Shown here one piece after another: positions 9,511-19,163 of a stretch of DNA of 64,000 nucleotides (position 1 is its first letter; every line of letters starts with the position of its first letter). Under the pieces are notes generated by a model, which had not been told where the DNA came from, did no database searches, and saw only the letters and a program-made list of their open reading frames with translations. This DNA is from CAWAND01 sp963783335 (lineage in GTDB: Bacteria > Chloroflexota > Anaerolineae > Anaerolineales > E44-bin32), in NCBI GenBank assembly GCA_963783335.1, contig CAWAND010000001.1, positions 1 to 64,000 on the forward strand, read 5' to 3'. Made by a program: the position numbers and the translations under genes.

Positions 9511-10206
9511 ATGAACTCGCCCAGTCGGATCGCCAGAGCCACGGGGCTCCTGTACCTGCTTATCTTCACGCTCGGACTATTCGCCGAGTTGTTCGTTCGG
9601 CAGAGCCTGGTGGTCCCCGGTGACGCCGTAGCCACGGCGCGCAACATCGTCGCTTCGGAATCGCTGTACCGGCTGGCTTTGCTCTGCGATTTGATTCGGC
9701 ATGTGCTGCTCGTCCTGCTGCCTTTGGCGCTGTATGCGCTGCTCCGGCCGGTGCACCGCGAAATCGCCCGGCTCATGGCGGCCCTGGCCCTGATTAGCGT
9801 TCCAATCGCCATGATCAACATGCTCAACCACTTTGCCGTGCTGCTGCTCGTCATCCCGTCCCCGTTTCTGACCGCCTTCAGCGCAGAACAGCTTCAAGGC
9901 GCGGCCATGGCCTTCATCGAGCTGTTTGATCGAGGGGCCATCATCGGCCAGATACTGGGCGCGTGGCTCCTTCCGCTCGGCTATCTCGTATTCCGGTCAC
10001 GTTTCCTTCCCCGAGTTTTCGGGATCCTGCTCATGATCGGGGGGTTGTGCTACGTGATCGATGTGATCATCTTTCTTATGCTCCCCGACATCAATCTTGG
10101 CCTGAGCTTGCTGGCCTTTGTCAGTGAACTCTTGTTTGCGCTTTGGCTCTTGTTCCGAGGGGTGGACGAGGCAAAGTGGGGACGGGCCGGGGCGGCTGGT
10201 GATTGA
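9511..10206 (+). CDS. DUF4386 family membrane protein, copy 2
   Basis: Protein of 231 aa with the DUF4386 pattern: ARATGLLYLLIFTLGLFAELFVR, a loop with GDAVATARNIVASESLYRLAL, and helices through LLLPLALYALL, ALALISVPIAMINML, GQILGAWLLPLGYLVFRS and FVSELLFALWLLFRG. This copy matches the DUF4386 profile more closely than its neighbour at 8618. A GAGGAGGAAG ribosome-binding site precedes the ATG at 9511. It belongs to the membrane protein run; no substrate or partner can be named. Confidence 0.85.
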   Translation: MNSPSRIARATGLLYLLIFTLGLFAELFVRQSLVVPGDAVATARNIVASESLYRLALLCDLIRHVLLVLLPLALYALLRPVHREIARLMAALALISVPIAMINMLNHFAVLLLVIPSPFLTAFSAEQLQGAAMAFIELFDRGAIIGQILGAWLLPLGYLVFRSRFLPRVFGILLMIGGLCYVIDVIIFLMLPDINLGLSLLAFVSELLFALWLLFRGVDEAKWGRAGAAGD

Positions 10207-10262
10207 CCATTTTCGGCGCACCGCCCCGCTTGTGAAGATTCACACAAACAGGGAGAATCGTC

Positions 10263-10904
10263 ATGACGGTCAAGGTTTTGGGTGGTTGGGGGGGCATACT
10301 CACGGTGGTTGTCGGCGCCCTGCTGGTTTTGTTTGGCGTTCTGCCGTCCCTTTTGCTGCCCACTTCGGAACCCTTGATGCAGTGGGTCGCGGATCCGGAC
10401 TGGGCTTGGCTCAACGGACTGGCCCTAATCATGACCCTCCTGACTCCCCTGGCCCTGGTCAGTCTCTATTTCGAGCAAGTCGAGGAGTTGGCGAAATTGG
10501 GTTTCATCGGTTTTGTGATGGCGTTCTTCGGCTCCGTGCTTTTTGCCTGCGTTCAATACGATGAGGCGGTGCTCTGGCCGATCTTCGCTGCTCACGCACC
10601 AGGACTTCTCGACCCCACGGGGCCGATGTTTGGCAATTCAGCTTTTTCGATGACGTACCTTCTGATGGGCATCCTGTACATCATGGGGTTCGTCCTGTTT
10701 GGCATCGCAAGCCTGAAGGCGGGTGTGCTTCCGCGGGTCGCCGCCATCCTGCTTATCGTTGGGGTTCCGCTGTTTGCCGGCGGAATGTTCGTGCCATACA
10801 TCCTGCGCGCCCTGGGCGCGGGGGCTACTGGCTTGGGTCTGATTTGGATGGGTGTCCATGCCAGTAACCGGGGAAGGCAGGCTTCATATCAACCTTTCGC
10901 CTGA
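10263..10904 (+). CDS. Hypothetical multi-pass membrane protein
   Basis: Protein of 213 aa with six or seven hydrophobic helices (GGILTVVVGALLVLFGVLP; GLALIMTLLTPLALVSLYF; FIGFVMAFFGSVLFACV; MTYLLMGILYIMGFVLFGIA; VAAILLIVGVPLFAGGMF; GLGLIWMGVHA). The layout is like the DUF4386 neighbours, but I do not recognise a named family. It starts at the ATG at 10263 after a GGGAGAA ribosome-binding site, 56 nt downstream of the DUF4386 gene, so co-transcription is likely. There are no conserved polar or metal-binding motifs. Confidence 0.65.
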   Translation: MTVKVLGGWGGILTVVVGALLVLFGVLPSLLLPTSEPLMQWVADPDWAWLNGLALIMTLLTPLALVSLYFEQVEELAKLGFIGFVMAFFGSVLFACVQYDEAVLWPIFAAHAPGLLDPTGPMFGNSAFSMTYLLMGILYIMGFVLFGIASLKAGVLPRVAAILLIVGVPLFAGGMFVPYILRALGAGATGLGLIWMGVHASNRGRQASYQPFA

Positions 10905-11011
10905 TACGCTGATCGGCGGCGTCTATTCACCAGCCGGCTCTGCCATGCCTCGGGCCACACAGATCTGCCGCCCAAAGTTGGATCCAACCGTCATTAAAAG
11001 GAGAGTGCAGC

Positions 11012-11677
11012 ATGTCCAATCAATCACCTGTCGATTATCCTGCCCGCCTTGAGATCGACTATCCGGAGACGCTGGATCGGTTTACGTCATTCTTCCGTTG
11101 GATTTGGATCATCCCGATCGCCATCATTCTGGGCCTCATCTCAGGTGCTGGCGAGACCGTTACCAACACGATCTATGTCAACCAGGCCGGCGAAGTGCTG
11201 AGAACCTCCCGAGACGCGGCCGGGGGATTGGCAGGCGGTCTGGCTGCGGCCACAGCGTTGATGATCATCTTCCGGCAGCGCTATCCACGCTGGTGGTTTG
11301 ACTTTGCCCGCGAGCTCACCCGCTTCGAAGCCAGAGTCGGTGCCTACGCTGTGCTTCTGACGGACCAATACCCCTCGACGGTGGATGAGCAGGCGGTCCA
11401 CCTGGAAATCGACTACCCGGACGTTGAGGCCGACCTCAACCGATGGCTCCCGATCGTGAAATGGCTCCTTGCTATTCCACACTACATCGTGTTGGGTATC
11501 CTTTCAGCCGTGGGCGTCATTGTTGTGATCTTGGCCTGGTTTGCCATCCTGTTTACCGGCCGTTATCCCAAGTCATTCTTCGACTTCATCGTCGGAATTG
11601 CCCGCTGGTGGCTGCGGGTGGCGGCCTATGCCGTCCTGCTGGTGACGGATCGCTACCCGCCGTTCAGCATGAGCTGA
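11012..11677 (+). CDS. DUF4389 domain membrane protein
   Basis: Protein of 221 aa with the repeated DUF4389 pattern. PARLEIDYPETLDRFTSFFRWIWIIPIAIIL and later VHLEIDYPDVEADLNRWLPIVKWLLAIPHYIVL are two related halves. Each ends in a segment of the type RYPRWWFDFARELTRFEARVGAYAVLLTDQYP or RYPKSFFDFIVGIARWWLRVAAYAVLLVTDRYPPF. The ATG at 11012 follows an AAAGGAGAG ribosome-binding site. The function is unknown. The internal duplication is complete, so the gene appears intact. Confidence 0.85.
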   Translation: MSNQSPVDYPARLEIDYPETLDRFTSFFRWIWIIPIAIILGLISGAGETVTNTIYVNQAGEVLRTSRDAAGGLAGGLAAATALMIIFRQRYPRWWFDFARELTRFEARVGAYAVLLTDQYPSTVDEQAVHLEIDYPDVEADLNRWLPIVKWLLAIPHYIVLGILSAVGVIVVILAWFAILFTGRYPKSFFDFIVGIARWWLRVAAYAVLLVTDRYPPFSMS

Positions 11678-11909
11678 CACTGACTGGCGATTGACTGGAC
11701 TGAATAATCCTGACGTCCCGGCATGCCGTGCCCCGCCGAAGGATTTGCCGGGTGAGCGGGGCGCCGTCAATGTGGTATACGTTGGCGGTGCCTCGCTCAT
11801 TCTTGGATTATGAATTACCTGACGGTATCCGGGATCCAGCCAGGGGGTTCATCCAGGCGATGCAGAAACTACCGGCCAGATGCAGAAACGACGTTGAGGG
11901 GCAAAACTG

Positions 11910-12770
11910 TTGACGGCACGATCAAAGAAAGTTCGCTTGATCTTCCTCCTTGGGGTGCTGCTTGCGGTCCTCATGATGGGACCCAGCCTTTCCCAGCTTG
12001 TGCTGCAGCCGGGTTCACCGTTTCCAAGTGGAGGCAACCCGGACCTAATCCGCCCATCGTCATCCCCTCCCTCAGTTGCATTGTTCGCCCTGCCAGTGGT
12101 CAGGGGATTCCTGGCCACGGCCTTTCTGGTGTTGCTGGGGCTGCTGGCTTGGCGGATCTTGAGCCTGGTGAACTGGGGTCTTATCTTCTGGGCAACGGTC
12201 GTCACAGCCGCTCTGCTTGTGTTGGTGTCGCTCATCCCTGATTTCACCCTTGGCCAGCCTGCCATCGGCTCAACTGGCGACATAGGTAACTCTGCCTCGC
12301 CTTCTTTCGGCTATCCCGTATCTCCTTTGGGTCAACCCCCCGACGCCCTCATCTTCCTGGTGTCAATGGGCGTCGTTCTCGGCCTGGCGATTCTCGTCTT
12401 CGCCTCATGGAGGTCGAGACGGCATCCAGCGCCAGATATCGACCCGGTGCTGCGTGAGGCCGAGGTGGCCGCCAGCGCACTGCGGTCAGGGCAAACCATT
12501 GAGAATGTGATCATCGCGTACTATCAGCAGATGAGCCGTGCTCTCGAGGAGGGGCGCGGCCTGGCGCGCCAGCGCACGATGACGGCGGGCGAGTTTGCGT
12601 CTCTCCTGATGGGCAGGGGCATCCCAGCCAACCCGGTGCATCGGCTGACCGGCCTGTTTGAACAGGTCCGCTACGGACATCATCAACTGGGCACCGATGT
12701 CGAACAACAGGCGCTGGAAAGTCTGGAAGAGATCATCCGCTATTGTCAGTCCTCCCTGGGCGGCAGATGA
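11910..12770 (+). CDS. DUF4129 domain membrane protein
   Basis: Protein of 286 aa with a TTG start at 11910. An N-terminal helix (VRLIFLLGVLLAVLMMGPS) is followed by a Pro/Ser-rich loop, three more helices, and a cytosolic C-terminal DUF4129-like domain (ADIDPVLREAEVAASALRSGQTIENVIIAYYQQMSRALEE, MTAGEFASLL, HRLTGLFEQVRYG). DUF4129 proteins typically neighbour MoxR ATPases, DUF58 and transglutaminase-like proteins; a MoxR and a DUF58 gene follow here. The 3' end overlaps the next start by an ATGA junction, indicating translational coupling. Confidence 0.75.
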   Translation: MTARSKKVRLIFLLGVLLAVLMMGPSLSQLVLQPGSPFPSGGNPDLIRPSSSPPSVALFALPVVRGFLATAFLVLLGLLAWRILSLVNWGLIFWATVVTAALLVLVSLIPDFTLGQPAIGSTGDIGNSASPSFGYPVSPLGQPPDALIFLVSMGVVLGLAILVFASWRSRRHPAPDIDPVLREAEVAASALRSGQTIENVIIAYYQQMSRALEEGRGLARQRTMTAGEFASLLMGRGIPANPVHRLTGLFEQVRYGHHQLGTDVEQQALESLEEIIRYCQSSLGGR

Positions 12771-13399
12771 TGGCGCGGGCCAGGACGCGGGTTTGGATCC
12801 TGCTGGGGCTGGGTGTCGGTCTGCTCGTGCTTTGGTTTCGTTCGTTGGTGCTCGGCTATCTTGTTCAACCTGTGGCTCTGCTGATTTGGGCGGCTTGGCG
12901 CGTCATTGCCAGCGTCGATCAGCAGATTTGGTGGGCCATTTTGGTCGCCGTGGGGTTCATCATCATCTTCCGGCTCATGGTACCCACGGGCGGCGAAGCC
13001 CACCCATCAGCCTTTCGATCGGAACCTTATCCGGCGAGTCGCACCAAATACTGGGAGATGTTGATCAACGAGGCTGCTGAGGGGTGGGAGAAGCGCCAGC
13101 GTCTGAAACGGAACATGGCGAATCTCCTTGACTCTGTGACCGCCTTCGATGAGCGATCTGCGAGTTCTGCCGCCGCAAAAGTTGATGTCGGATCTGGCGG
13201 TTCTCAACCGTCAGAGGTGCCACCTATTGCCCACGAGACGGCGCCGGCTAATCACGGGCGACGCGTGCCTAACTCCCTGGTCTCTACTATTCGGTGGATT
13301 CGAGGCTGGCCACCGTGGAAGAAGCAGTCTGATGAGGATTGGCTAGACCAGACTTTGACGTGGATGGAGATCCGATTGGATATCGATGATGCCGACTGA
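12767..13399 (+). CDS. Hypothetical membrane protein of the MoxR cluster
   Basis: About 210 aa. Two or three N-terminal helices (VWILLGLGVGLLVLWFRSLVLGYLV; VALLIWAAWRVIASV; IWWAILVAVGFIIIFRLMVP) are followed by a soluble tail rich in charged residues with WEKRQRLKRNMANLLDSV and a Trp-rich end. The start overlaps the DUF4129 stop (ATGA), and its own stop lies inside the MoxR start region, so the three genes form a tightly coupled operon. No family is recognised, though the position matches the extra membrane partner seen in MoxR/DUF58 clusters. Confidence 0.65.
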   Translation: MMARARTRVWILLGLGVGLLVLWFRSLVLGYLVQPVALLIWAAWRVIASVDQQIWWAILVAVGFIIIFRLMVPTGGEAHPSAFRSEPYPASRTKYWEMLINEAAEGWEKRQRLKRNMANLLDSVTAFDERSASSAAAKVDVGSGGSQPSEVPPIAHETAPANHGRRVPNSLVSTIRWIRGWPPWKKQSDEDWLDQTLTWMEIRLDIDDAD

Positions 13400-14377
13400 T
13401 GCCATGATCAACCTTACACCTGAACAGTTCGTGTTTCATGCCCGAGCGCTTCTTGATGAAATCGAGAAGGCGGTGGTGGGGAAGAGGGCTATCCTGGAGC
13501 GGCTGCTGGCGGCCTTCTTGTCCAACGGCGGTCATATTCTGATCGAGGACTATCCAGGCCTCGCCAAGACACTGATTGCGAAATCATTCGCCGACGCTCT
13601 CGGATTGGCTTTCAGGCGGATCCAGTTCACGCCCGACCTGCTTCCGGGAGACATCACAGGGGGGTACATATTTGACTCCAGGATGAACGAGTTTGTGCTC
13701 CGCAAGGGCCCCGTCTTCACAAACATTCTGCTGGCGGATGAGATCAATCGAGCCTCGCCGAAGACACAATCCGCGTTGCTGGAAGCGATGCAGGAGTACC
13801 AGGTGACGTTGGAGGGCGAAACGGCAGATTTGCCCTTCCCGTTCGTGGTTGTGGCCACCCAGAATCCGATCGAGTACGAGGGAACTTTCCCCCTGCCGGA
13901 AGCTCAGCTCGACAGGTTCATCATCAGAATCGGCGTTGGCTACCCGGATGCCGATGAAGAACGCGAGATGTTGCATCGACGCGGGAGAGGAAGGACGATG
14001 CCATTCGGTTAGAGACGGTCGTGGCACGTGATGTCTTCCTGCAGATGCGCCGGATGGTTGAAGACATCTATGTCGATCCTGACATCGAAGGCTATATCGT
14101 GGACCTGGTCGCCAAAACCAGGCGTCATCCTCAGGTTGCCGTCGGGTGCAGCCCACGAGGGTCGCTCGCCTTGCTCAAGCTTGCCCGGGCATGGGCCGCC
14201 ATGCAGGCTCGAACATACGTCCTCCCTGATGATGTCAAGCTCTTCGCTCAAGCAGCGCTTGGCCATCGGTTGATACTGCAGCCCAACCTGTGGGGGTCAA
14301 AGACGAGCGAACGGGATGTCATCGATGAAGTTCTTGGGTCTGTGTCGGTCCCAGTTATCCCTGCCGGCCATGAATGA
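13386..14377 (+). CDS. MoxR-type AAA+ ATPase, frameshifted
   Basis: The first frame has LLDEIEKAVVGKRAILERLLAAFLSNGGHILIEDYPGLAKT (Walker A variant), QFTPDLLPGDITGGYIF, LLADEINRASPKTQSALLEAMQE (Walker B) and the sensor 1 region VVVATQNPIEYEGTFPLPEAQLDRF, all hallmarks of MoxR. The frame ends at 14012. The remainder (DDAIRLETVVARDVFLQMRRMVEDIYVD ... PRGSLALLKLARAWAAMQARTYVLPDDV) continues in another frame to 14377. A single missing base near 13985-14010 restores a full-length protein. MoxR ATPases act as chaperones that help activate partner enzymes or membrane complexes; the following DUF58 protein is the usual partner. Confidence 0.88.
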
Positions 14378-15646
14378 TTCGTCTCGCGTCTTGATCGTGC
14401 TGATGAGCGGCCTGATTCTTGTCGGCTTGACGATCCGCAACGGCCAGCTGATGCTCCTGGCGATCCCGCTCCTCATTTACCTCATGGTCGGGCTTTTCCT
14501 GGCGCCAACCGAAATCAAGCTCCATGCACGTCGCACCATGAGCGACCGCAGCGTTGCGGTTGGTGAGCTGATTGAAGTGGTCTTGCAAGTGGAGAATTGG
14601 GGTGCGCTGCTGGCGAACCTGTACCTGGATGATAGGCCGTTTCCTTCGATGTCGATCATCGACGGCCAGACAGCAGCCAGGCTACCCCTCGCCACGGGAG
14701 AGGTCGCGGAGATGACCTACACGGTGAAGGCGACGCTGTGGAGCCTACGCGTGGTCCACCCTTCACGTGCTGGCAGGTGATCCCTTCGGACTGTTTGACC
14801 AGACGATCGAAGTCTCGGCCCCGGGAGATCTGCTCGTTCGGCCCCGCCCGATGCCAATCCGTCGAGGACACATACGACCCAGAGCGACCAAGCTGTCTGC
14901 TGGATCGATCCCTGCTCGCCGAGCGGGGACCGGGTCGGACTACTGGGGTATCAGGGAATACAGGTTGGGCGATTCAATGCGTCGGCTCAACTGGAGGCTG
15001 GCCGCCAGGCACCCTGGGAAGTTGTTCACAAATGAATTCGAACAGGCAGAGATTGCTGATTTTGGTCTAATCCTGGACGCTGCGGAGATTGAGCAACGAG
15101 CGTGACATGGACGAGGTGCTGTTCGAAGCTTCGCTGGCTGCTGCCGCGTCCATGGCTGAAATCTTCCTGCGCCGGGGAAATCGGGTTTCGCTGCTCGTGT
15201 TTGGCCACACGATGAACACGGTGTTTCCCGGTTTCGGCAAGCACCAGCTAGATCGAGTTCACCAGACTCTGGCCCAAGCGCAACTTGGTCGATACATTCC
15301 TTTCGAATACTCTGCCTTCTTCCCGGTAGGCTTGTTCCCAACACATGGACAGCTTGTCATCTATAGCAGTCTGGATGGGCGCGATTTGGATGCCTATGCT
15401 CGGTTGCGAGCTCACGACTATGACGTGCTCCTGATTTCGCCTGATCCGGTGGACTATGCCGCAAAGATCCTATCGACAAGCCGAGTTCATTCTCTGGCCT
15501 GTCGGGCAGCCAGGATAGAACGGGTTGTCGGGCTGAAGCATCTGCTCGGCATGGGGGTGAAGGTCGTTGATTGGCAGGTGAACAAGCCAATTGATAGCGT
15601 CCTGCGGGCGGCTGCAAAACACTACCCACCTGGCAGATGGCTCTAG
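14370..15646 (+). CDS. DUF58 family protein, split by two frameshifts
   Basis: The N-terminus begins MNDSSRVLIVLMSGLILVGLTIRNGQLMLLAIPLLIYLMVGLFLAPTEIK, two helices in the usual DUF58 hairpin. The middle piece continues in another frame at about 14740 with VLAGDPFGLFD and the diagnostic DUF58 core GSDYWGIREYRLGDSMRRLNWRLAAR. The C-terminal piece, from about 15090 in the third frame, carries a VWA-like segment (DEVLFEASLAAAASMAEIFLRRGNRVSLLVFG). Two single-base insertions, near 14735 and 15090, account for the breaks. It overlaps the end of moxR by a few bases, consistent with an operon. DUF58 proteins are putative MoxR clients. Confidence 0.8.
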
Positions 15647-15656
15647 GCCAAGAGAT

Positions 15657-16160
15657 ATGAAGCTGCGTTCCTTTTTGCCGGTCATTGCTTTGACCATGAG
15701 CACCCTGTGTATCGCCGTTGGCTACCTGTCCGCCGGCAACATCATGGTCCTGCCTGGCATGGTCGCCTTGGCGCTGGTCCGGGTGATCGTCAAACGCTCT
15801 TCAGGATTCTGGGCGGCTTCGACGCTCTTCGCCGGCTACCTCCTGCTGGCCGGGATGGGCGTGGTTGACGGCTTGTCCTTCGACCTGATGCTGGCCGGTT
15901 CCATTGCGGCGCTGGCAGCCTGGGATCTCATGCGGTTTGACCTCGATTCTTCCCAGACCCCGGAGGCTAAGGCCAGCGCCAAGATGGGACGCCACCGTCT
16001 TCAGCTCCTGGTGATCACGCTGAGTATGGGCTGGCTCAGCGCAGGCCTGGCAGCCCGAATCCACCTGAGCCTACCGTTCTTCGCGGTTCTGTTCTTGGCT
16101 GTTGTTGCCATCCTGGGCCTGAACATCAGCCTCCAGAAACTTGCTGGTCGGCATCTGTAG
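15657..16160 (+). CDS. Hypothetical membrane protein closing the MoxR/DUF58 operon
   Basis: Protein of 167 aa with five hydrophobic stretches (SFLPVIALTMSTLCIAVGYLS; NIMVLPGMVALALVRVIV; WAASTLFAGYLLLAGMGVV; LLVITLSMGWLSAGLAARI; LPFFAVLFLAVVAILGLNISL). It starts 10 nt after the DUF58 stop, so it is probably the last gene of the operon. No enzyme motif or named family is recognised. A transglutaminase-like gene, often found in such clusters, is absent. Confidence 0.6.
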   Translation: MKLRSFLPVIALTMSTLCIAVGYLSAGNIMVLPGMVALALVRVIVKRSSGFWAASTLFAGYLLLAGMGVVDGLSFDLMLAGSIAALAAWDLMRFDLDSSQTPEAKASAKMGRHRLQLLVITLSMGWLSAGLAARIHLSLPFFAVLFLAVVAILGLNISLQKLAGRHL

Positions 16161-16733
16161 CTCCTGAGGGGACTGGTGCCATCAGGCACGATACCTGGGT
16201 CCCACTCCGGTGCCCAGCCTCATTCTTGCGTTGCTCCAAACCATCCTACGAGGTTAACCCCCCTCAATAATCCTTTCGGGGTATGACACCCTAAGTCCAG
16301 CATTGCTATTCTAGATGCGACGCTCTGCCGTCCATTCGTGGCATGGCGATCGGGGCAAATTGGGAAAAGGGCATGCGGCGAACACGAACAAGCCGAAAGG
16401 ACTAGAAACTGATCTGGCGTTGGAAGGATCCGGGCCTTGGGCGACCTTGATATCCATCTTCTGCCTCAAGGACATTCTGGGATCCTTCTTCCTGAGAACG
16501 ATTTGACGGTCGTTTGGCCTGGACCGCTGGTATCGCCGTGTCCCAAGAGGTCTGGTTGTGGGCCCCATGAGGCATCTCAACAGCAAGGGCCTTCTTGACA
16601 TGGCTGTGTCAATCCGGACCGTAGGTTGACCCGCCGGGTATCAGTTTTGGGGTAGGAGATACGCGCCGTTTGGCGCCTTCGGTGGCGCCGGGAGTTGGCG
16701 CCAAGATCACCCGGCACATAAGGAGCGATCACA
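16161..16733 (+). other. Intergenic stretch holding promoter box copy C
   Basis: No credible gene is visible. The conserved promoter box lies at 16252-16312. Further downstream, 16665-16705 contains several GGCGCC palindromes that could form a stem near the leader of the acyltransferase gene. Short open frames between have no recognisable content. A long leader for the next gene or an untranslated RNA are both possible. Confidence 0.4.
16252..16312 (+). promoter_or_regulatory. Conserved box plus promoter, copy C
   Basis: GGTTAACCC at 16252, AATAATCCTTTCGGGG, TATGAC at 16282-16287, then a 19-nt spacer and TATTCT at 16307-16312. It matches the copies at 3706 and 6829 at nearly every position of the upstream block and in the hexamers. 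The next credible gene is the acyltransferase at 16734, leaving a leader of about 415 nt. Confidence 0.5.
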
Positions 16734-17955
16734 ATGGCAACCGCCCCCAGCTCTGCAAATCTAGCGGAAGCGCCACTCAAAACGGCCTCCGAAGGGAGAT
16801 CTCGCCTGGTCTTCGTCGACCACCTGCGCACAGCATTGATTGTGCTTGTCGTTTTGCATCATGTTTCTCTGGTGTATGGGGCGAGTGTTACCCCGTTCTA
16901 TTACTTTGAACCCCCGTTCACCGACCCCTTGGCCTTCTTGATCCTGCTCGTCTTCGCCCTCTTTAACCAAGCCTGGTTCATGGGCGCCTTCTTCTTGCTG
17001 GCCGGCTATTTCACGCCTGGCTCCTTTGATCGCAAGGGCCCTGGGGGTTTCATCAAGGATCGCCTTGTTCGAACTCGGCATCCCTATTCTTCTGTTCACC
17101 TTCGTGCTCAGTCCTATTTCGTGGATCGGTCTGTTTGAGATGCCAGCGGAAATCACCGGAATCACGACACCGCTCAGTTGGCAAGCCTATCCGGCGTTGA
17201 TTGGCCTGGGCCCGCTTTGGTTTGTCGCCCTGCTGCTCATCTTCAGTTTTGGCTATGTCGGTTGGAGGTTGCTGCGAAAGACCGCGCCTCCTGCCCCCAG
17301 GGACGAGACATCACGGCCTGGCTACATGAGCATTTTGGTCTTCGTCCTGGCCCTCGCGGCTGGCAGCTACTTGATCCGCATTGTGATCCCGCTCGGCAAG
17401 TCTGTAAGCCTGGGTTTCTACTTCCTGAGCTTTCCAACGCTTGCCTACCTCCCGCAGTATCTCAGCTTCTTTGTTCTGGGGGCCATTGCCGCTCGGCATG
17501 ATTGGCTCAAACAGATACCCCTCTCCATGGGCATTGTCGGCTTCGTGGTCGCATTGGCGGCAGCCATTCTCCTGTTCCCTTTGGCCATCAGTGGCCACTG
17601 GTTTTCACTGCAGCTTTCCGACGCCATCGGCAAGGCGTTCGGCCACGGACAATGGCAATCCGCTGTGTATGCCCTGTGGGACTCTGTCTTCGCTGTGGGG
17701 ATGTGTCTGGGCCTGATCCCCTTCTTTCGCCGCTATTTCAATGGCGGGGGGCGGTTGGGGAAAATCCTGTCGCAGCAGAGCTACGCCGTCTACGTCTTCC
17801 ATATCCCGGTCGTCGTATTCCTGGCACTCGCGATCAGGGGGATTGAACTCCCGACCCTGGCGAAGGCCGGCGTGGCGTCTCTGATCATCGTCCCGTCCTC
17901 CTTTTTGGTCGCCTACGTGATCCGGAAGATCCCGGGTGCATCGAGAGTCTTCTAG
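16734..17955 (+). CDS. Acyltransferase-3 family membrane protein, frameshifted
   Basis: The first frame shows RLVFVDHLRTALIVLVVLHHVSLVYG, the N-terminal signature of acyltransferase 3 proteins with the catalytic-type histidine, then helices LAFLILLVFALFNQAWFMGAFFLLAGYF. From about 17050-17075 the protein continues in another frame (FELGIPILLFTFVLSPISWIGLF) through about seven further helices to SFLVAYVIRKIPG. One indel restores about 406 aa, the usual length for the family. These proteins transfer acyl groups to sugars or other exported molecules at the membrane; the acceptor is unknown. It is followed directly by a serine-hydrolase lipoprotein whose frame opens at the acyltransferase stop. 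Confidence 0.85.
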
Positions 17956-18008
17956 TGCCGATCTTCGAGGCATGGGCCAGGCCGTTTTGGACAGAAAGTG
18001 AGGCTCCC

Positions 18009-19163
18009 GTGTTCAACGCCGTGAAGAGGTCATTTCGACATCGTGATCGCGCGCTCATCCTGCTGGGTCTCATAGGGCTCCTGACCCTATCCCTGGTCGG
18101 CTGCGGTCCGTCGGTCGATGATCTTGCCGCCGTCGACTACTCGCCGATTGCGGGGGAGGGCTGGCCCGTCTCAACCCCCGAAGCGCAACGCCTCGATCCC
18201 GATTTGGTGGCCAGGCTGTACTTTGATGCGTCGGATCTGGAGACGCTCTACTCGCTGCTTGTGGTCAAGGATGGCTTCCTGATCTCCGAGCAGTACTTCA
18301 ACGGCGGCTCGATTGACGATAAGAGGTTGATCCAATCGGTCTCCAAGAGCTACATCTCTGCACTGATCGGGCTTGCCATCCAAGAGGGTTGCCTGTCCAG
18401 CGTCGATCAAAAGATGATCGAGTTCTTCCCGGAGGTCGCGAACGACGTTACTGATCCACGGAAGCGCGAGATCACCATCCGGCAGATGCTCCAAATGCGC
18501 TCTGGCTATCCTGACGAAGAGACCGATTCTGCCTACCTTGATGCCTTGTACTGGGGGGTGTATCCACCGTTGATCGAGGGTTTCCCGCTTGCCAGCGATC
18601 CGGGTGCCGACTTTCACTATAGCAATCTGACCTACAGTTGGCTGGCGATCATTCTGGAACGTGCCTGCGAGCCGGATCTCAAAGCATTCGCCCAACGGCA
18701 TCTCTTTGAGCCGACGGGGACCGAAGTTGGAGATTGGCTCAAAGATCGGGAAGGCAACTACATCGGCAGCGGCGGGATCCATGTCACCGCTCGCGATGCC
18801 GCTAGGTTTGGTTTGCTCTACCTGAGGGATGGTCAGCACGAAGAGGAGCAAATTGTTCCCGAAGAATGGGTGCGAGATTCGCTCCGAATCTATTCAGAGG
18901 GCGCCCGTGACTACGGCTTGGGCTTCGCCATGAAGGACCTGGGCTACGGGTACGGCTGGTGGTCGGCGCGTGCCGGTGATCACACTTTCAGTTTTGCTTG
19001 GGGGCATGGGGGACAGCTGATTGTCCTTCTGAAGGATCTTGACATGGTGATTGTCACGACCGCCGAGCCGTTCCTCGGCCAGCATGATGGCAATTCATGG
19101 AAGCACGAAAAGGCGACCATGAATCTGGTGGGGGATTTCATCGCCTCCCTACCGAGCGAGTGA
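18009..19163 (+). CDS. Beta-lactamase/penicillin-binding-protein-like serine hydrolase lipoprotein, copy 1
   Basis: Lipoprotein of about 384 aa. The signal ends in LIGLLTLSLVGCG (lipobox Cys), so it is probably anchored outside the cytoplasmic membrane. The class C beta-lactamase-like fold shows the active-site SxxK as SVSKS, the Tyr motif as YSN (in DFHYSNLTYSW) and the third motif as HGG (WGHGGQLIVLL). I start at the GTG at 18009, which places the lipobox at a normal distance. The real activity may be a D-amino-acid peptidase or esterase rather than a beta-lactamase. A close paralogue lies at 20274. Confidence 0.85.
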   Translation: MFNAVKRSFRHRDRALILLGLIGLLTLSLVGCGPSVDDLAAVDYSPIAGEGWPVSTPEAQRLDPDLVARLYFDASDLETLYSLLVVKDGFLISEQYFNGGSIDDKRLIQSVSKSYISALIGLAIQEGCLSSVDQKMIEFFPEVANDVTDPRKREITIRQMLQMRSGYPDEETDSAYLDALYWGVYPPLIEGFPLASDPGADFHYSNLTYSWLAIILERACEPDLKAFAQRHLFEPTGTEVGDWLKDREGNYIGSGGIHVTARDAARFGLLYLRDGQHEEEQIVPEEWVRDSLRIYSEGARDYGLGFAMKDLGYGYGWWSARAGDHTFSFAWGHGGQLIVLLKDLDMVIVTTAEPFLGQHDGNSWKHEKATMNLVGDFIASLPSE

